Shown: positions 1-9,837, counted from the first letter of the stretch. The stretch is 64,000 bases of DNA from Oceanobacillus indicireducens (GCF_014647195.1 NZ_BMOS01000011.1:64858-128857), one strand, 5' to 3'. The notes: generated by a model from the letters alone, not told the origin. Numbers and translations: made by a program.

Positions 1-1078
1 TACAATCCCAGAGCGGATTGACATACACCCCGATATAACGGATAAAGGGAGATTCGTCCCGATTCTAAAAGAACTCGCGGAAAACTTACAAAATCGCAAT
101 CATCCGTTAGTGCTCGTTGGTACGAATGATGCGTACGTCCGCTTGATTATTGAAAATGAAGAAGAACTGAAGAAATATTATCGTTTCAACTATATATCCG
201 AAGACCTGATGAATCGGCTGCAGAAGAAAGCAAACTTCTATAAACTTTGCGAGGAGTATGGAATTGATACACCGACGACATACTTCTATGACTGTAAAGA
301 CGATAGCCCGTTCACAGAAGAAATGACATACCCTGTCATTATTAAACCGAGTAATGGAATTGAATATTATAAACATCCGTTCACAGGTCAAGAGAAGGTC
401 TATCGGGTAAATACGCCAGAAGAAACTGATAAGGTCATCCAAATGATTAAGAATAGCGGTTACCGGGATGAACTGATTATTCAGGATTATATTCCGGGAG
501 ACGATACGTACATGTGGGATTCAGTTCTTTATTTAAACTCGAAAAGTAAGACTGAACTTGTTACATTTGGACAAGTTGTTTTGCAAGAGCATACGGCAAC
601 AGCAATCGGTAATTACACGTCTGTTCTTACCCGTTACAACGAGGAAATGATGAAGAAATTACAGCAATTTCTAGAGACGGTTGGCTATGTCGGTTTTGCC
701 AATTTCGATATAAAGTATGATGAGCGCGACGGGAAATTTAAAATCTTTGAAGTCAATATCCGTCAAGGTCGATCCAGTTATTATGTAACAGCACTCGGAC
801 ATAATATGGCAACATATATTGTCGATGATGTTCTTCATGATAAGGAAAAACCGACGACTTATTTAAATGAGGAATATCTATTTTCCGTTGTACCACGGAT
901 TGTGCTAAATAACTTTGTCGAAAATGAAGCAGTGAAGCAAGATGTTAAGCGGCTTGTTAAGGAGAAAAAATGGGGTAACCCCCTCTTTTACAAAAAGGAT
1001 AAGAGCTTCAAGCGTAAATTCTATATGCTGCTCAGACAAATTAACTATTACCGGAAATATAAAAATAATAAATGGTAA
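1..1078 (+). CDS. ATP-grasp carboxylate-amine ligase, 5' end cut by the window edge
   Basis: The open frame runs unbroken from base 2, so a GTG at 110 is internal and the true start lies outside the window. About 358 residues are visible. Family: ATP-grasp enzymes that ligate a carboxylate to an amine using ATP. What is seen: a central block with VIIKPSNG (an ATP-binding strand and lysine) and, near the C terminus, FANFDIKYD followed by FEVNIRQGRSSY, which supply the acidic and Asn residues that hold Mg-ATP in this fold. The substrate cannot be told from sequence; relatives near guaB are annotated as carboxylate-amine ligase or D-aspartate-ligase-like. A strong terminator follows directly, so it ends a transcription unit separate from guaB. 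Confidence 0.8.
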   Translation, partial: TIPERIDIHPDITDKGRFVPILKELAENLQNRNHPLVLVGTNDAYVRLIIENEEELKKYYRFNYISEDLMNRLQKKANFYKLCEEYGIDTPTTYFYDCKDDSPFTEEMTYPVIIKPSNGIEYYKHPFTGQEKVYRVNTPEETDKVIQMIKNSGYRDELIIQDYIPGDDTYMWDSVLYLNSKSKTELVTFGQVVLQEHTATAIGNYTSVLTRYNEEMMKKLQQFLETVGYVGFANFDIKYDERDGKFKIFEVNIRQGRSSYYVTALGHNMATYIVDDVLHDKEKPTTYLNEEYLFSVVPRIVLNNFVENEAVKQDVKRLVKEKKWGNPLFYKKDKSFKRKFYMLLRQINYYRKYKNNKW

Positions 1079-1107
1079 AATCCCCAGAATACCCTGGGGA
1101 TTTTTTC
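1077..1107 (+). terminator. Rho-independent terminator after the ATP-grasp gene
   Basis: A 7-bp stem (TCCCCAG / CTGGGGA) with a 6-nt loop is followed by TTTTTT and starts right at the stop codon. Confidence 0.85.
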
Positions 1108-1177
1108 TAGCGATAGTACTAAATTCCAGCTGGGAGAATTTCGAATCTACTTACTATTCCTATTAAATTCGAACTGG

Positions 1178-1206
1178 TTGAAAAACGTCAAGAATTGGCG
1201 TAAAGT
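1178..1206 (+). promoter_or_regulatory. Possible sigma-A promoter of guaB
   Basis: TTGAAA (1178-1183), a 17-bp spacer and TAAAGT (1201-1206) lie 62 bp before the guaB start. The -10 is weak, so this is tentative. No purine riboswitch is visible in the leader. Confidence 0.35.
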
Positions 1207-1253
1207 AAATAAAAATAGCTAAGCTAAACGAGAAAGATTGAAGAATATATTAG

Positions 1254-2744
<1,491 letters not shown>

Positions 2745-2756
2745 CTTTTGATAAAG

Positions 2757-2817
2757 CAAGCACTTATTTTTCTTGAAGGTCACACGCAAACCTAATAGAA
2801 AAATAGGTGCTTTTTTC
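2757..2817 (+). terminator. Terminator after guaB
   Basis: A long imperfect stem (AAGCAC..TATTTTTCT / AGAAAAATA.GTGCTT) runs into TTTTTT at 2811-2816. Confidence 0.7.
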
Positions 2818-2968
2818 TATCCTAAATTAGGCAGAATGGATGAAGTAGGTCGGATATAAAAAATGTTAAAATCAGGACAGAGGTCCGTCTATTTTTTTTG
2901 ATGAAAATATGATAGAATATCTAGGTGCTACAATATAAATTTTTTAATCATGTTGGAGGTAAAATAAG

Positions 2969-4306
2969 TTGATTCAAGTAACTAAAAAAACTGTGTCAGG
3001 AATACTCACCTTTGTACTACTGATCACATCGTTCATGATACAGCCGCTCACAACCCATGCAGAAAGTACCCTCGATTTAAACGCAGAGTCTGCCATCTTA
3101 GTTGATGCGGGTACTGGAAAAGTTCTTTATGCGAAAAACGCAGATATTGCCCTTCCTCCAGCAAGTATGACGAAAATGATGACGGAATATCTTGTGCTTG
3201 AAGCGATCAATGAAGGAAAGATCGACTGGGATACAACAACTCAAATCAGCGATTATGCATATAAGATTTCAGCTAATGAGCTCTTTTCAGGAGTTGGTTT
3301 AACACAAGATAAAGATTATGCCGTACGCGACTTATATAACGCGATGGCCGTCTTCTCTGATAATGCGACAACGATTGCACTTGCTGAATTAATCGCAGGT
3401 TCAGAAACAGAATTTGTTAAGATGATGAATGATAAGGCTGAGGAATTAGGCCTTTCCGAATATAAATTTGTAAACAGCTCAGGTTTGGATAATGATTCCT
3501 TGGGAGATGACATGCCTAAGGGAACGGACCCGAATGCAAGTAACCTTCTATCTGCGCGCTCTGCAGCTCAGCTTGCCTATCATTTAGTCAATGATTTTCC
3601 GGAAGCTTTAGAGATTTCTAGTCAGACAGAAGTGGAATTTGAAGATTACAAGATTGAAAACTTAAACTGGATGCTTCCTCATGAAGCAACATTTCTACAA
3701 TCCTTCCATTATGAAGGAGTCGACGGATTGAAGACAGGTAATACGGATCTTGCTGGCTATACGTTCACTGGTACAGCTGAAAGAGATGGAACCCGTCTAA
3801 TTACAGTTGTAATGAAGACTGGTTCAAAAGAAGAGCGCTTCAGAGAAACAGCAAAATTACTCGACTATGGTTTCAATAATTTCGCATCTGAAGAATTATT
3901 CCCGGCTGGTCACCAGCTGGAAGATAAAGGAACTCTTCCTGTAGCTAAAGGAAAAGAAAAAGAAGTAAGTGTCTCAATTAGTGAAGGAATTGCTATTCCA
4001 ATCCAGTCTGAAGAAGCAGAGTTATATAGTTTGGAATACAATATCGATGAAGAGAAATTAAATGATAACGGAGAAATTGTAGCGCCAATTGAGAAGGGTG
4101 AAAAACTCGGTACCGCAACACTTGTTTACGAAGGTGAAGCAACCGACCATGGTTATATATTTGATCAGGAATCCGTCGTTGTTGACGTGGTTAGTGATGA
4201 AGCAGTTGAAAAAGCGAACTGGTTCATGCTTACTCTAGGTGCAATTGGTGACTTCTTCGGTAATGTCTTTACAACAGCAGTAGATTGGATCAAAGGATTG
4301 TTTTAA
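2969..4306 (+). CDS. dacA: D-alanyl-D-alanine carboxypeptidase (PBP5-type)
   Basis: Removes the terminal D-Ala from peptidoglycan pentapeptides at the outer face of the membrane. All three penicillin-binding motifs are present: SMTK with Ser66 and Lys69, SDN at 130-132, and KTG at 255-257. A signal peptide covers residues 1-31 (cleavage probably after THA). The family's beta-rich domain follows, and the last ~28 residues form an amphipathic helix (WFMLTLGAIGDFFGNV) that anchors PBP5 proteins. Length 445 aa is normal. The start is TTG with GGAGG nine bases upstream; no ATG fits. In B. subtilis pdxS-pdxT follow dacA; here the serS T-box follows directly. Confidence 0.97.
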   Translation: MIQVTKKTVSGILTFVLLITSFMIQPLTTHAESTLDLNAESAILVDAGTGKVLYAKNADIALPPASMTKMMTEYLVLEAINEGKIDWDTTTQISDYAYKISANELFSGVGLTQDKDYAVRDLYNAMAVFSDNATTIALAELIAGSETEFVKMMNDKAEELGLSEYKFVNSSGLDNDSLGDDMPKGTDPNASNLLSARSAAQLAYHLVNDFPEALEISSQTEVEFEDYKIENLNWMLPHEATFLQSFHYEGVDGLKTGNTDLAGYTFTGTAERDGTRLITVVMKTGSKEERFRETAKLLDYGFNNFASEELFPAGHQLEDKGTLPVAKGKEKEVSVSISEGIAIPIQSEEAELYSLEYNIDEEKLNDNGEIVAPIEKGEKLGTATLVYEGEATDHGYIFDQESVVVDVVSDEAVEKANWFMLTLGAIGDFFGNVFTTAVDWIKGLF

Positions 4307-4360
4307 TCGAAGTAAAGTGTATGTGAGCTGCGGATTTAGGATAGGATATGTTATACATGC

Positions 4361-4389
4361 TTGCTTTTTTAAAGTAAATCAGCTATGAT
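4361..4389 (+). promoter_or_regulatory. Promoter of the serS T-box leader
   Basis: TTGCTT (4361-4366), a 17-bp spacer and TATGAT (4384-4389) put the transcript start near 4396, just upstream of the folded leader. Confidence 0.65.
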
Positions 4390-4395
4390 GGTAGC

Positions 4396-4660
4396 AAATC
4401 AGATGGATTAAAGGTACTGACAGGAAATAGTAGCGGTTATTTCTTCTGTAGAGAGTCGATGGTTGGTGTGAATCGACGTTGAAATGCTGTGAATCCATCC
4501 TTGAACTGGTTTATCGAACAGGACTCGTTCCAGAGTAAATAAACCCGGGATCTCTGCACCGTTAATGCAGATCAAGCCGGAAGAGATAATCTCTTCAACA
4601 AGGGTGGCAACGCGGGAATATAAACTCTCGTCCCTATTATTGGGATGGGAGTTTTTTTGA
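4396..4660 (+). promoter_or_regulatory. T-box leader of serS, serine specifier UCC
   Basis: A tRNA-sensing leader that terminates transcription when tRNA-Ser is charged and reads through when it is not. Seen: stem I with the AGAG and GAT..GTGAATCGAC elements; a specifier codon TCC at 4494-4496 in the canonical context GAA-NNN-ATCC; the 14-base T-box AGGGTGGCAACGCGGG at 4601-4616; and an intrinsic terminator (stem 4622-4634 / 4642-4654, then seven T). UCC is a serine codon, matching the downstream serS. Confidence 0.95.
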
Positions 4661-4699
4661 TTTTAAATATTTAATAATAAATAAAAGGAGGAAAAGCAA

Positions 4700-5968
4700 A
4701 TGTTGGACATGAAATTTTTACGGAACAATTATGAAGAAGTGAAAGCGAAACTTCAGCACCGAGGTGAAGACTTATCAGAGCTGGATACGTTTGGTGAACT
4801 CGATGAAAAACGCCGGAAATTGATTGCTGAAACAGAACAGTTGAAAGCAAAGAGAAATGCTGCGACACAAGAGATAGCTAAGCTAAAGAAAGAGAAAAAA
4901 GATGCGGATGCTGCAATTCAGGAAATGCGTCAAGTCGGTGAAGAGATTTCCAAACTTGATAAAGAATTGAGGGAAATAGAAGAAAAGTTGGAACAGGTCA
5001 TGTATTCCATTCCAAACATCCCTCATGAAAGTGTACCGATTGGCGAGGATGAAGAGGATAATGTCGTCCAGCGTACGTGGGGTGAGCAGCCGGAATTCGA
5101 TTTCGAGGTGCAGCCGCATTGGGACATTGCGGCGAACTTGAAGATTTTAGATTTTGAACGGGCCGCTAAAGTGACCGGTAGCCGCTTTGTTTTCTACACG
5201 GGACTTGGTGCAAGACTTGAGCGTGCATTATTGAACTTCATGATGGACTATCATGCGGATAACCACGGCTATAAAGAGATTCTTCCGCCATATATTGTTA
5301 ATCGCATGAGTATGATTGGTACAGGACAGCTACCGAAATTTGCAGAGGATGCATTTAAACTAGAGGAATGGGACTATTATTTAATTCCGACTTCAGAGGT
5401 ACCTGTTACGAACTATCACCGTGATGAGATCATGCTTGATTTACCAAAACAATATGTTGCTTACAGTGCGAATTTCCGGTCAGAAGCGGGCTCAGCCGGG
5501 CGTGATACTAGAGGTTTGATACGTCAGCATCAATTTAATAAAGTCGAGCTTGTTCACTTTGTTAAACCTGAAGATTCTTATGACACATTAGAGAAACTAA
5601 CCGGTCACGCGGAGAAAATTCTACAGGAATTAGAATTACCTTACCGTGTGATGAGCATGTGTACTGGCGATTTAGGTTTTACTGCTGCGAAGAAATACGA
5701 TATTGAAGTATGGATTCCAAGTCAAGCTACGTACCGTGAGATTTCTTCTTGCTCTAACTTTGAAGATTTCCAAGCAAGACGCGCCGGCATCCGTTTCCGC
5801 CGTGATAAGAACGCGAAACCGGAATACGTGCACACATTGAACGGATCTGGGCTGGCTGTTGGCCGTACGGTTACTGCTATTTTAGAAAATAACCAGCAGG
5901 AAGATGGCTCTGTTATCGTACCGAAAGCACTCATTCCTTATATGGGTGGAAAAGAAGTTATTAAATAA
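4700..5968 (+). CDS. serS: Seryl-tRNA synthetase
   Basis: Charges tRNA-Ser with serine. It is a class II synthetase of 422 aa, the usual length. Residues ~25-105 form the long antiparallel coiled-coil arm, rich in Lys/Glu, that grips the long variable arm of tRNA-Ser. The catalytic core has motif 2 ([21 protein letters not shown]) and motif 3 ([14 protein letters not shown]). The start is ATG with AAAGGAGG 7-8 bases upstream. It is controlled by the serine T-box in front of it, and a tRNA-Ser gene lies 160 bp downstream, so enzyme and substrate genes are neighbours. Confidence 0.98.
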   Translation: MLDMKFLRNNYEEVKAKLQHRGEDLSELDTFGELDEKRRKLIAETEQLKAKRNAATQEIAKLKKEKKDADAAIQEMRQVGEEISKLDKELREIEEKLEQVMYSIPNIPHESVPIGEDEEDNVVQRTWGEQPEFDFEVQPHWDIAANLKILDFERAAKVTGSRFVFYTGLGARLERALLNFMMDYHADNHGYKEILPPYIVNRMSMIGTGQLPKFAEDAFKLEEWDYYLIPTSEVPVTNYHRDEIMLDLPKQYVAYSANFRSEAGSAGRDTRGLIRQHQFNKVELVHFVKPEDSYDTLEKLTGHAEKILQELELPYRVMSMCTGDLGFTAAKKYDIEVWIPSQATYREISSCSNFEDFQARRAGIRFRRDKNAKPEYVHTLNGSGLAVGRTVTAILENNQQEDGSVIVPKALIPYMGGKEVIK

Positions 5969-5976
5969 AGTTTGTT

Positions 5977-6015
5977 GGCACTGGCTGGCTCTAAAATGTC
6001 CAGCTAGTGCTTTTT
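5977..6015 (+). terminator. Terminator after serS
   Basis: An imperfect stem GGCACTGGCTGG / CCAGCTAGTGC is followed by TTTTT. The last T's abut a degenerate copy of the TATCACG repeat. Confidence 0.75.
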
Positions 6016-6066
6016 ATCACGGATTAACGGTCTGTAATCCCCCCACTGAATGAGTTTCACTTTATC
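6015..6066 (+). repeat. Dispersed repeat family 1, copy A (ends only)
   Basis: A 52-bp derivative of the ~155-bp repeat seen complete at 6667-6825. The first ~27 bases (TATCACGGATTAACGGTCTG...) are joined directly to the last ~25 (CACTGAATGAGTTTCACTTTATC). The central two thirds is missing, as after deletion between the C-rich tract and the hairpin arm. Confidence 0.85.
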
Positions 6067-6085
6067 ATAAATTTTACGAAATGGA

Positions 6086-6115
6086 TTGACAAGCATAAAA
6101 TATTTATGGTATATT
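6086..6115 (+). promoter_or_regulatory. Promoter of tRNA-Ser
   Basis: A perfect TTGACA (6086-6091), an 18-bp spacer and TATATT (6110-6115), 15 bp before the tRNA 5' end. Confidence 0.75.
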
Positions 6116-6130
6116 ATATCTTGTGATTAC

Positions 6131-6223
6131 GGAGGTATACCCAAGTCTGGCTGAAGGGGTCGGTCTTGAAAACCGAAAGGCGGGTCAAACCGCGCGGGGG
6201 TTCGAATCCCTCTACCTCCTCCA
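6131..6223 (+). tRNA. tRNA-Ser(UGA)
   Basis: A 93-nt class II tRNA with a long variable arm. The acceptor stem GGAGGTA / TACCTCC pairs fully, the anticodon loop CTTGAAA gives anticodon TGA, the T loop is TTCGAAT, and CCA is encoded. The discriminator base (position 73, base 6220) is T, whereas bacterial tRNA-Ser normally has G. It follows serS, as in B. subtilis. Confidence 0.97.
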
Positions 6224-6376
6224 TTTTTTATAAATCTTCAATCCTTTGAAACGCTTGTTCTTACTGAATGAAGCGTTTTTTTGCTATTTTCCGCTCGAGT
6301 TCACGATATTATACTTAGGCTAAAAATTGAAATGTTTGAGATCATGATTAACGTTACCTACTTCTGAAATCCCCTC

Positions 6377-6405
6377 TTGACAAAGCGCGCGATTCACTTT
6401 ACTAT
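6377..6405 (+). promoter_or_regulatory. Promoter of the proI T-box leader
   Basis: TTGACA (6377-6382), a 17-bp spacer and TACTAT (6400-6405). Transcript start is expected near 6412. Confidence 0.75.
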
Positions 6406-6411
6406 TAACAG

Positions 6412-6653
6412 AAATAACATACACTCTAGACGATGATCAGACTAGTAGTATGAGAACTGTCCGACAGAAAATGGGATTCACCGGCTGAAAGATCCCTACG
6501 CACAAGCTTGTATGAACCTACCTGGGAGTCGTTAGCGATAAACTAACCGCAGGAAACTGTGTTATCAATGAAGAGAGGGCAATTTATTGCCAAAAATAGG
6601 TGGTACCGCGGAGCTGATTCCGTCCTTGTTTCAGGGATGGGATCAGCTTTTTT
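6412..6653 (+). promoter_or_regulatory. T-box leader of proI, proline specifier CCU
   Basis: A tRNA-Pro-sensing leader. The specifier CCT lies at 6517-6519 in the context TATGAA-CCT-ACCTGGGAG, the T-box AGGTGGTACCGCGG at 6598-6611, and the terminator is AGCTGATTCCGTCC / GGATGGGATCAGCT followed by TTTTTT. CCU is a proline codon and the next gene makes proline, so leader and gene agree. A 159-bp dispersed repeat separates the leader terminator from the coding region. Confidence 0.95.
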
Positions 6654-6666
6654 AGTTGTGAGTTTT

Positions 6667-6825
6667 TATCACGTATTAACGGTCTGTAATCCCCCTCCTC
6701 TAAACATGAGGGAAACCCAATATGTGAAGGCTGGGGACAAACAGTCCGTAAATCCCTGATTCTGTTCAACTAACATTCAGTGGGGAGGGAAGGCATTCCC
6801 CACTGAATGAAGTTTCACTTTATCA
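6667..6825 (+). repeat. Dispersed repeat family 1, copy B (full length)
   Basis: The reference copy: it starts TATCACGTATTAACGG and ends GAAGTTTCACTTTATC. Two secondary structures are visible. A long-range pairing joins CGGTCTGT near the start to ACAGTCCG in the middle. A hairpin near the 3' end, CATTCAGTGGGGA / TCCCCACTGAATG, is nearly perfect. It lies between the proline T-box terminator and proI, so every proI mRNA must carry it. Confidence 0.9.
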
Positions 6826-6852
6826 GGAAAAAGAAAAGAAGAGGTGTTCAAA

Positions 6853-7668
6853 TTGTGTAAACGTATTGTTTTTGTAGGCTGTGGTTCAATGGCTGAAGCG
6901 ATAATGGCTGGTATGCTGCAGACGAAGACAGTAGATAAAAATGATATTTATGTAACGAATAAACAGGATGAGGGGCGATTGGGTAATATCGAGGCTACGT
7001 ATGGAGTGCAAACTTCTTATGATAAAGAAAAACTTCTTGATCTCGCAGACGTTGTTATTTTAGCAATGAAGCCGAAAGATTTAGCGGAATCCCTCGATGA
7101 AATACGTCCATTTATAAGAGAAGAGCAGCTCATCATTTCAGTTCTTGCAGGCATTATGACAGAAACAATAGAGGAGATAATTGGCAAAAGAAATGCTGTC
7201 GTCCGAGCAATGCCAAATACATCTGCGCAGATTGGTTATTCGGCTACTGCGATTGCAGCTGGAAAATATGTCGATCAGGAGAAAATCAATATTGCGGAGA
7301 GGTTATTTCAGTCGATTGGAGTAACGAAGGTCGTTGCTGAGGACGATATGCATACGGTGACAGCCATTTCCGGGAGCGGCCCAGCGTTTATCTATTACTT
7401 TGTCGAAGCGATGACGACAGCAGCGCTAGAAGCCGGTATGGACGAACAGACGGCTGATGCACTTATTACCCAGACCATTATAGGTGCTGGAAAGATGTTG
7501 GAACAGTCCGGGGAACCAGCGTCAGTTTTAAGAGAAAATATTACGAGTGTAGGCGGAACAACTGCAGCCGGGTTAGAAACGCTTAAAGCAAATGAATTCG
7601 AGAAAATTATTATCGCCTGTATCGAAAGCGCCCGAAATCGCTCCATTGATCTTGGGAGAACGTTTTAA
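6853..7668 (+). CDS. proI: Pyrroline-5-carboxylate reductase
   Basis: Reduces delta-1-pyrroline-5-carboxylate to proline with NADPH, the last step of proline synthesis. 271 aa. N-terminal Rossmann motif VFVGCGSMAEAI; the C-terminal dimerisation domain contains SGSGPAFIYYFVEAM and ENITSVGGTTAAGL, the P5C signature. The start is taken as TTG at 6853, because AGAGGTG (6840-6846) sits seven bases before it; an upstream in-frame GTG at 6844 overlaps that ribosome site. The gene is under a tRNA-Pro T-box, the same logic as proI/proBA in B. subtilis. Proline is also a compatible solute, which fits a halotolerant host (inference). Confidence 0.96.
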   Translation: MCKRIVFVGCGSMAEAIMAGMLQTKTVDKNDIYVTNKQDEGRLGNIEATYGVQTSYDKEKLLDLADVVILAMKPKDLAESLDEIRPFIREEQLIISVLAGIMTETIEEIIGKRNAVVRAMPNTSAQIGYSATAIAAGKYVDQEKINIAERLFQSIGVTKVVAEDDMHTVTAISGSGPAFIYYFVEAMTTAALEAGMDEQTADALITQTIIGAGKMLEQSGEPASVLRENITSVGGTTAAGLETLKANEFEKIIIACIESARNRSIDLGRTF

Positions 7669-7678
7669 GTATAGAAAA

Positions 7679-7712
7679 AAGACAGGGAAAAAATTACCCT
7701 GTCTTTACTTTC
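7679..7712 (+). terminator. Terminator after proI
   Basis: A perfect 9-bp stem AAGACAGGG / CCCTGTCTT with a 9-nt loop, followed by a T/C-rich tract. Confidence 0.8.
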
Positions 7713-7717
7713 TCCTC

Positions 7718-7746
7718 TTGGTTTTTCTTCCTAACTTTTGTATAAT
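7718..7746 (+). promoter_or_regulatory. Promoter of tRNA-Arg
   Basis: TTGGTT (7718-7723), a 17-bp spacer and a perfect TATAAT (7741-7746), preceded immediately by TG. Confidence 0.7.
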
Positions 7747-7774
7747 AATAATGTTAACTATTTTTCTTCACTAT

Positions 7775-7847
7775 GGCTCCGTAGCTCAGGGGATAGAGCG
7801 TCAGTTTCCTAAACTGTGCGTCGCAGGTTCGAATCCTGCCGGGGCCG
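7775..7847 (+). tRNA. tRNA-Arg(CCU)
   Basis: The acceptor stem GGCTCCG / CGGGGCC pairs (one T-G), the D arm is GCTC..GAGC, the anticodon loop TTCCTAA gives CCT, and the T arm is GCAGG-TTCGAAT-CCTGC. The anticodon stem has a T27-T43 mismatch at its base. CCA is not encoded (GCTT follows) and must be added. Confidence 0.95.
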
Positions 7848-7858
7848 CTTTAACTTTT

Positions 7859-7895
7859 CATTTATCCACATGTGGATAAATGATTTTTTATTTTG
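7859..7895 (+). terminator. Terminator after tRNA-Arg
   Basis: A perfect 24-bp palindrome centred on CCACATGTGG (7859-7882), followed by ATTTTTTATTTT. Confidence 0.85.
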
Positions 7896-7927
7896 TGACC
7901 AAACTCATATCGTAATAATCAATTATT

Positions 7928-7966
7928 AAAAATCACAGGAGGAATTTTTCCTGTGATTTTCTTCTT
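7928..7966 (+). terminator. Second hairpin between tRNA-Arg and acsA
   Basis: A 12-bp stem AAAATCACAGGA / TCCTGTGATTTT with T runs on both sides. It has terminator form in either direction. No gene or clear RNA ends at it; it may be a back-up terminator. Confidence 0.6.
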
Positions 7967-8078
7967 TTAGTGGACCGATTCCGAAACTATTCAGCTAAAT
8001 TACTTTTAAAGTGTCACAAAATGTTCTAAAATGGATGTAAGTTCGTAAAAGATTTACATTATTTTATGTAATAAGAAA

Positions 8079-8092
8079 TGTTAACGGTTACA
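8079..8092 (+). promoter_or_regulatory. CcpA cre site in front of acsA
   Basis: TGTTAACGGTTACA differs at one position from the cre consensus TGWAANCGNTNWCA. It lies 19 bp before the acsA start, overlapping the leader. Catabolite repression of acsA by CcpA is known in B. subtilis, so site and gene agree. Confidence 0.65.
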
Positions 8093-8111
8093 AATAAAGG
8101 AGAGGTGAATG

Positions 8112-9827
8112 ATGGATATGAAACCAATTCCCGCAAGAGAAGGGAACTACAACTTACAGGATTATGAAGCATACAGAGAGAACTTTTCTTGGGAAGATGT
8201 GAAGCAGCATCTTAGTATGCAGCAGACGGGAAAGGTAAACATGGCATATGAAGCGCTGGATCGCCATGCAGAAGACCCGGAGAAAAGGGACAAGCTCGCA
8301 TTAATTTATTCGAGCCCGGACCGGGAGGAAACATTCACATTTCTTGAATTAAGTAAGCACAGTAACAAGTTTGCGAATGTACTTCGAAAATATAACGTAC
8401 GTAAGGGAGACCGTGTATTTCTTTTCATGCCGCGTAGTCCAGAGTTTTATGCCGCCTTTTTTGGGATTTTAAAAACAGGTGCAGTTGCCGGACCACTCTT
8501 TGAAGCATTTATGGAGCAGGCCGTACGCGATCGGTTAGAAGATAGTGAAGCAAGCACACTCATTACAACAGCCGAACTATTGGAGCGTGTCCCTTATACG
8601 GAACTCCCTCACTTGGAAAACATTATAATTGTTGGTGAGGATTCGAATAAAGAAGGAAAGTTCATCAGCTTTGAAGAAGAGATGAAAGCTGCACCTGAGG
8701 AATTTGAAATGGAATGGGTCAATTTAGAGGACGGGATGCTTCTGCATTATACGTCCGGTTCCACTGGTAGGCCTAAAGGGGTTTATCATGTGCATAACGC
8801 AATGATTCAGCATTATGCGACAGCTGAGTGGGTCCTTGATTTGATGCCGGATGATGTTTATTGGTGTACGGCAGACCCAGGCTGGGTGACTGGGACAAGC
8901 TATGGTATTTTTGCGCCATGGCTCCACGGGGTGACAAATGTCGTCCGTGGAGGCAGATTTACACCGGAATCTTGGTATGAAACATTGGAAAAATACAAAG
9001 TAACGGTTTGGTATACTGCTCCTACAGCACTTCGTATGCTTGTGAGCCATGGGGAAGATAAAGTAAAACAGTATGATTTATCCGCTTTACGTCATATTTT
9101 AAGTGTTGGTGAGCCGCTCAACCCGGAAGTGATTACGTGGGGATTGCGTGCCTTTGGTTTACGGATTCATGATACATGGTGGATGACGGAAACGGGCGCA
9201 CAAATGATTGTGAATCTCCCGTGTAATGAAATTCGCCCAGGCTCTATGGGGAAACCAATTCCTGGCGTTGAAGCGTCAATCATTGATCATGAGGGAAATG
9301 AACTGCCGCCGAATCAGATGGGTAACCTTGCTATTAAAGCCGGGTGGCCAGCAATGATGCGCCAAATTTGGAATAACCCGGGTAAATATGAAAGTTATTT
9401 TATCAACGGCTGGTATATTTCCGGAGACAGTGCTTACCGGGATGAAGATGGTTATTTCTGGTTCCAAGGGCGTCTAGATGACGTGATTAATACGTCTGGA
9501 GAGCGGGTTGGACCATTTGAAGTCGAATCAAAACTTATTGAACATCCTGCCGTCGCGGAAGCTGGAGTTATTGGAAAACCTGACCCAGAACGTGGAGAAA
9601 TTATTAAAGCATTTATTACACTAAATGACGGGTATGAGGAATCAGAGGATTTACTTCAAGATATCCGCAAATTTGTTAAAACAGGTTTGAGTGCGCATGC
9701 CGAGCCAAGGGAAATTGAAATCAAAGATACGATTCCAAAAACGAGAAGCGGAAAAATTATGCGCCGCCTCTTGAAATCATGGGAGCTTGGACTGCCGACT
9801 GGAGATACATCTACATTAGAAAGCTAA
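8112..9827 (+). CDS. acsA: Acetyl-CoA synthetase
   Basis: Activates acetate to acetyl-AMP and then acetyl-CoA; used for growth on acetate and re-use of overflow acetate. 571 aa, closely matching B. subtilis AcsA from end to end. ANL-superfamily motifs are present: LHYTSGSTGRPKGV (phosphate loop), DTWWMTETG (adenine/acetate pocket), YISGDSAY, and KTRSGKIMRR with the C-terminal lysine that is acetylated in this family. The second of two adjacent ATG codons (8112) is chosen for its spacing from AGGAGAGGTG and because it matches the family N terminus. A near-consensus cre precedes it. The acuABC genes that adjoin acsA in B. subtilis are not here. Confidence 0.97.
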   Translation: MDMKPIPAREGNYNLQDYEAYRENFSWEDVKQHLSMQQTGKVNMAYEALDRHAEDPEKRDKLALIYSSPDREETFTFLELSKHSNKFANVLRKYNVRKGDRVFLFMPRSPEFYAAFFGILKTGAVAGPLFEAFMEQAVRDRLEDSEASTLITTAELLERVPYTELPHLENIIIVGEDSNKEGKFISFEEEMKAAPEEFEMEWVNLEDGMLLHYTSGSTGRPKGVYHVHNAMIQHYATAEWVLDLMPDDVYWCTADPGWVTGTSYGIFAPWLHGVTNVVRGGRFTPESWYETLEKYKVTVWYTAPTALRMLVSHGEDKVKQYDLSALRHILSVGEPLNPEVITWGLRAFGLRIHDTWWMTETGAQMIVNLPCNEIRPGSMGKPIPGVEASIIDHEGNELPPNQMGNLAIKAGWPAMMRQIWNNPGKYESYFINGWYISGDSAYRDEDGYFWFQGRLDDVINTSGERVGPFEVESKLIEHPAVAEAGVIGKPDPERGEIIKAFITLNDGYEESEDLLQDIRKFVKTGLSAHAEPREIEIKDTIPKTRSGKIMRRLLKSWELGLPTGDTSTLES

Positions 9828-9837
9828 ATAAAGTTAA

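Noticed and set aside
7592-7879. 95-aa plus-strand frame ending in ...YGSVAQGIERQFPK...
   Set aside because: It is the translation of the proI end, terminator and tRNA-Arg gene; the GSVAQGIE string is a known artefact of translating tRNAs.
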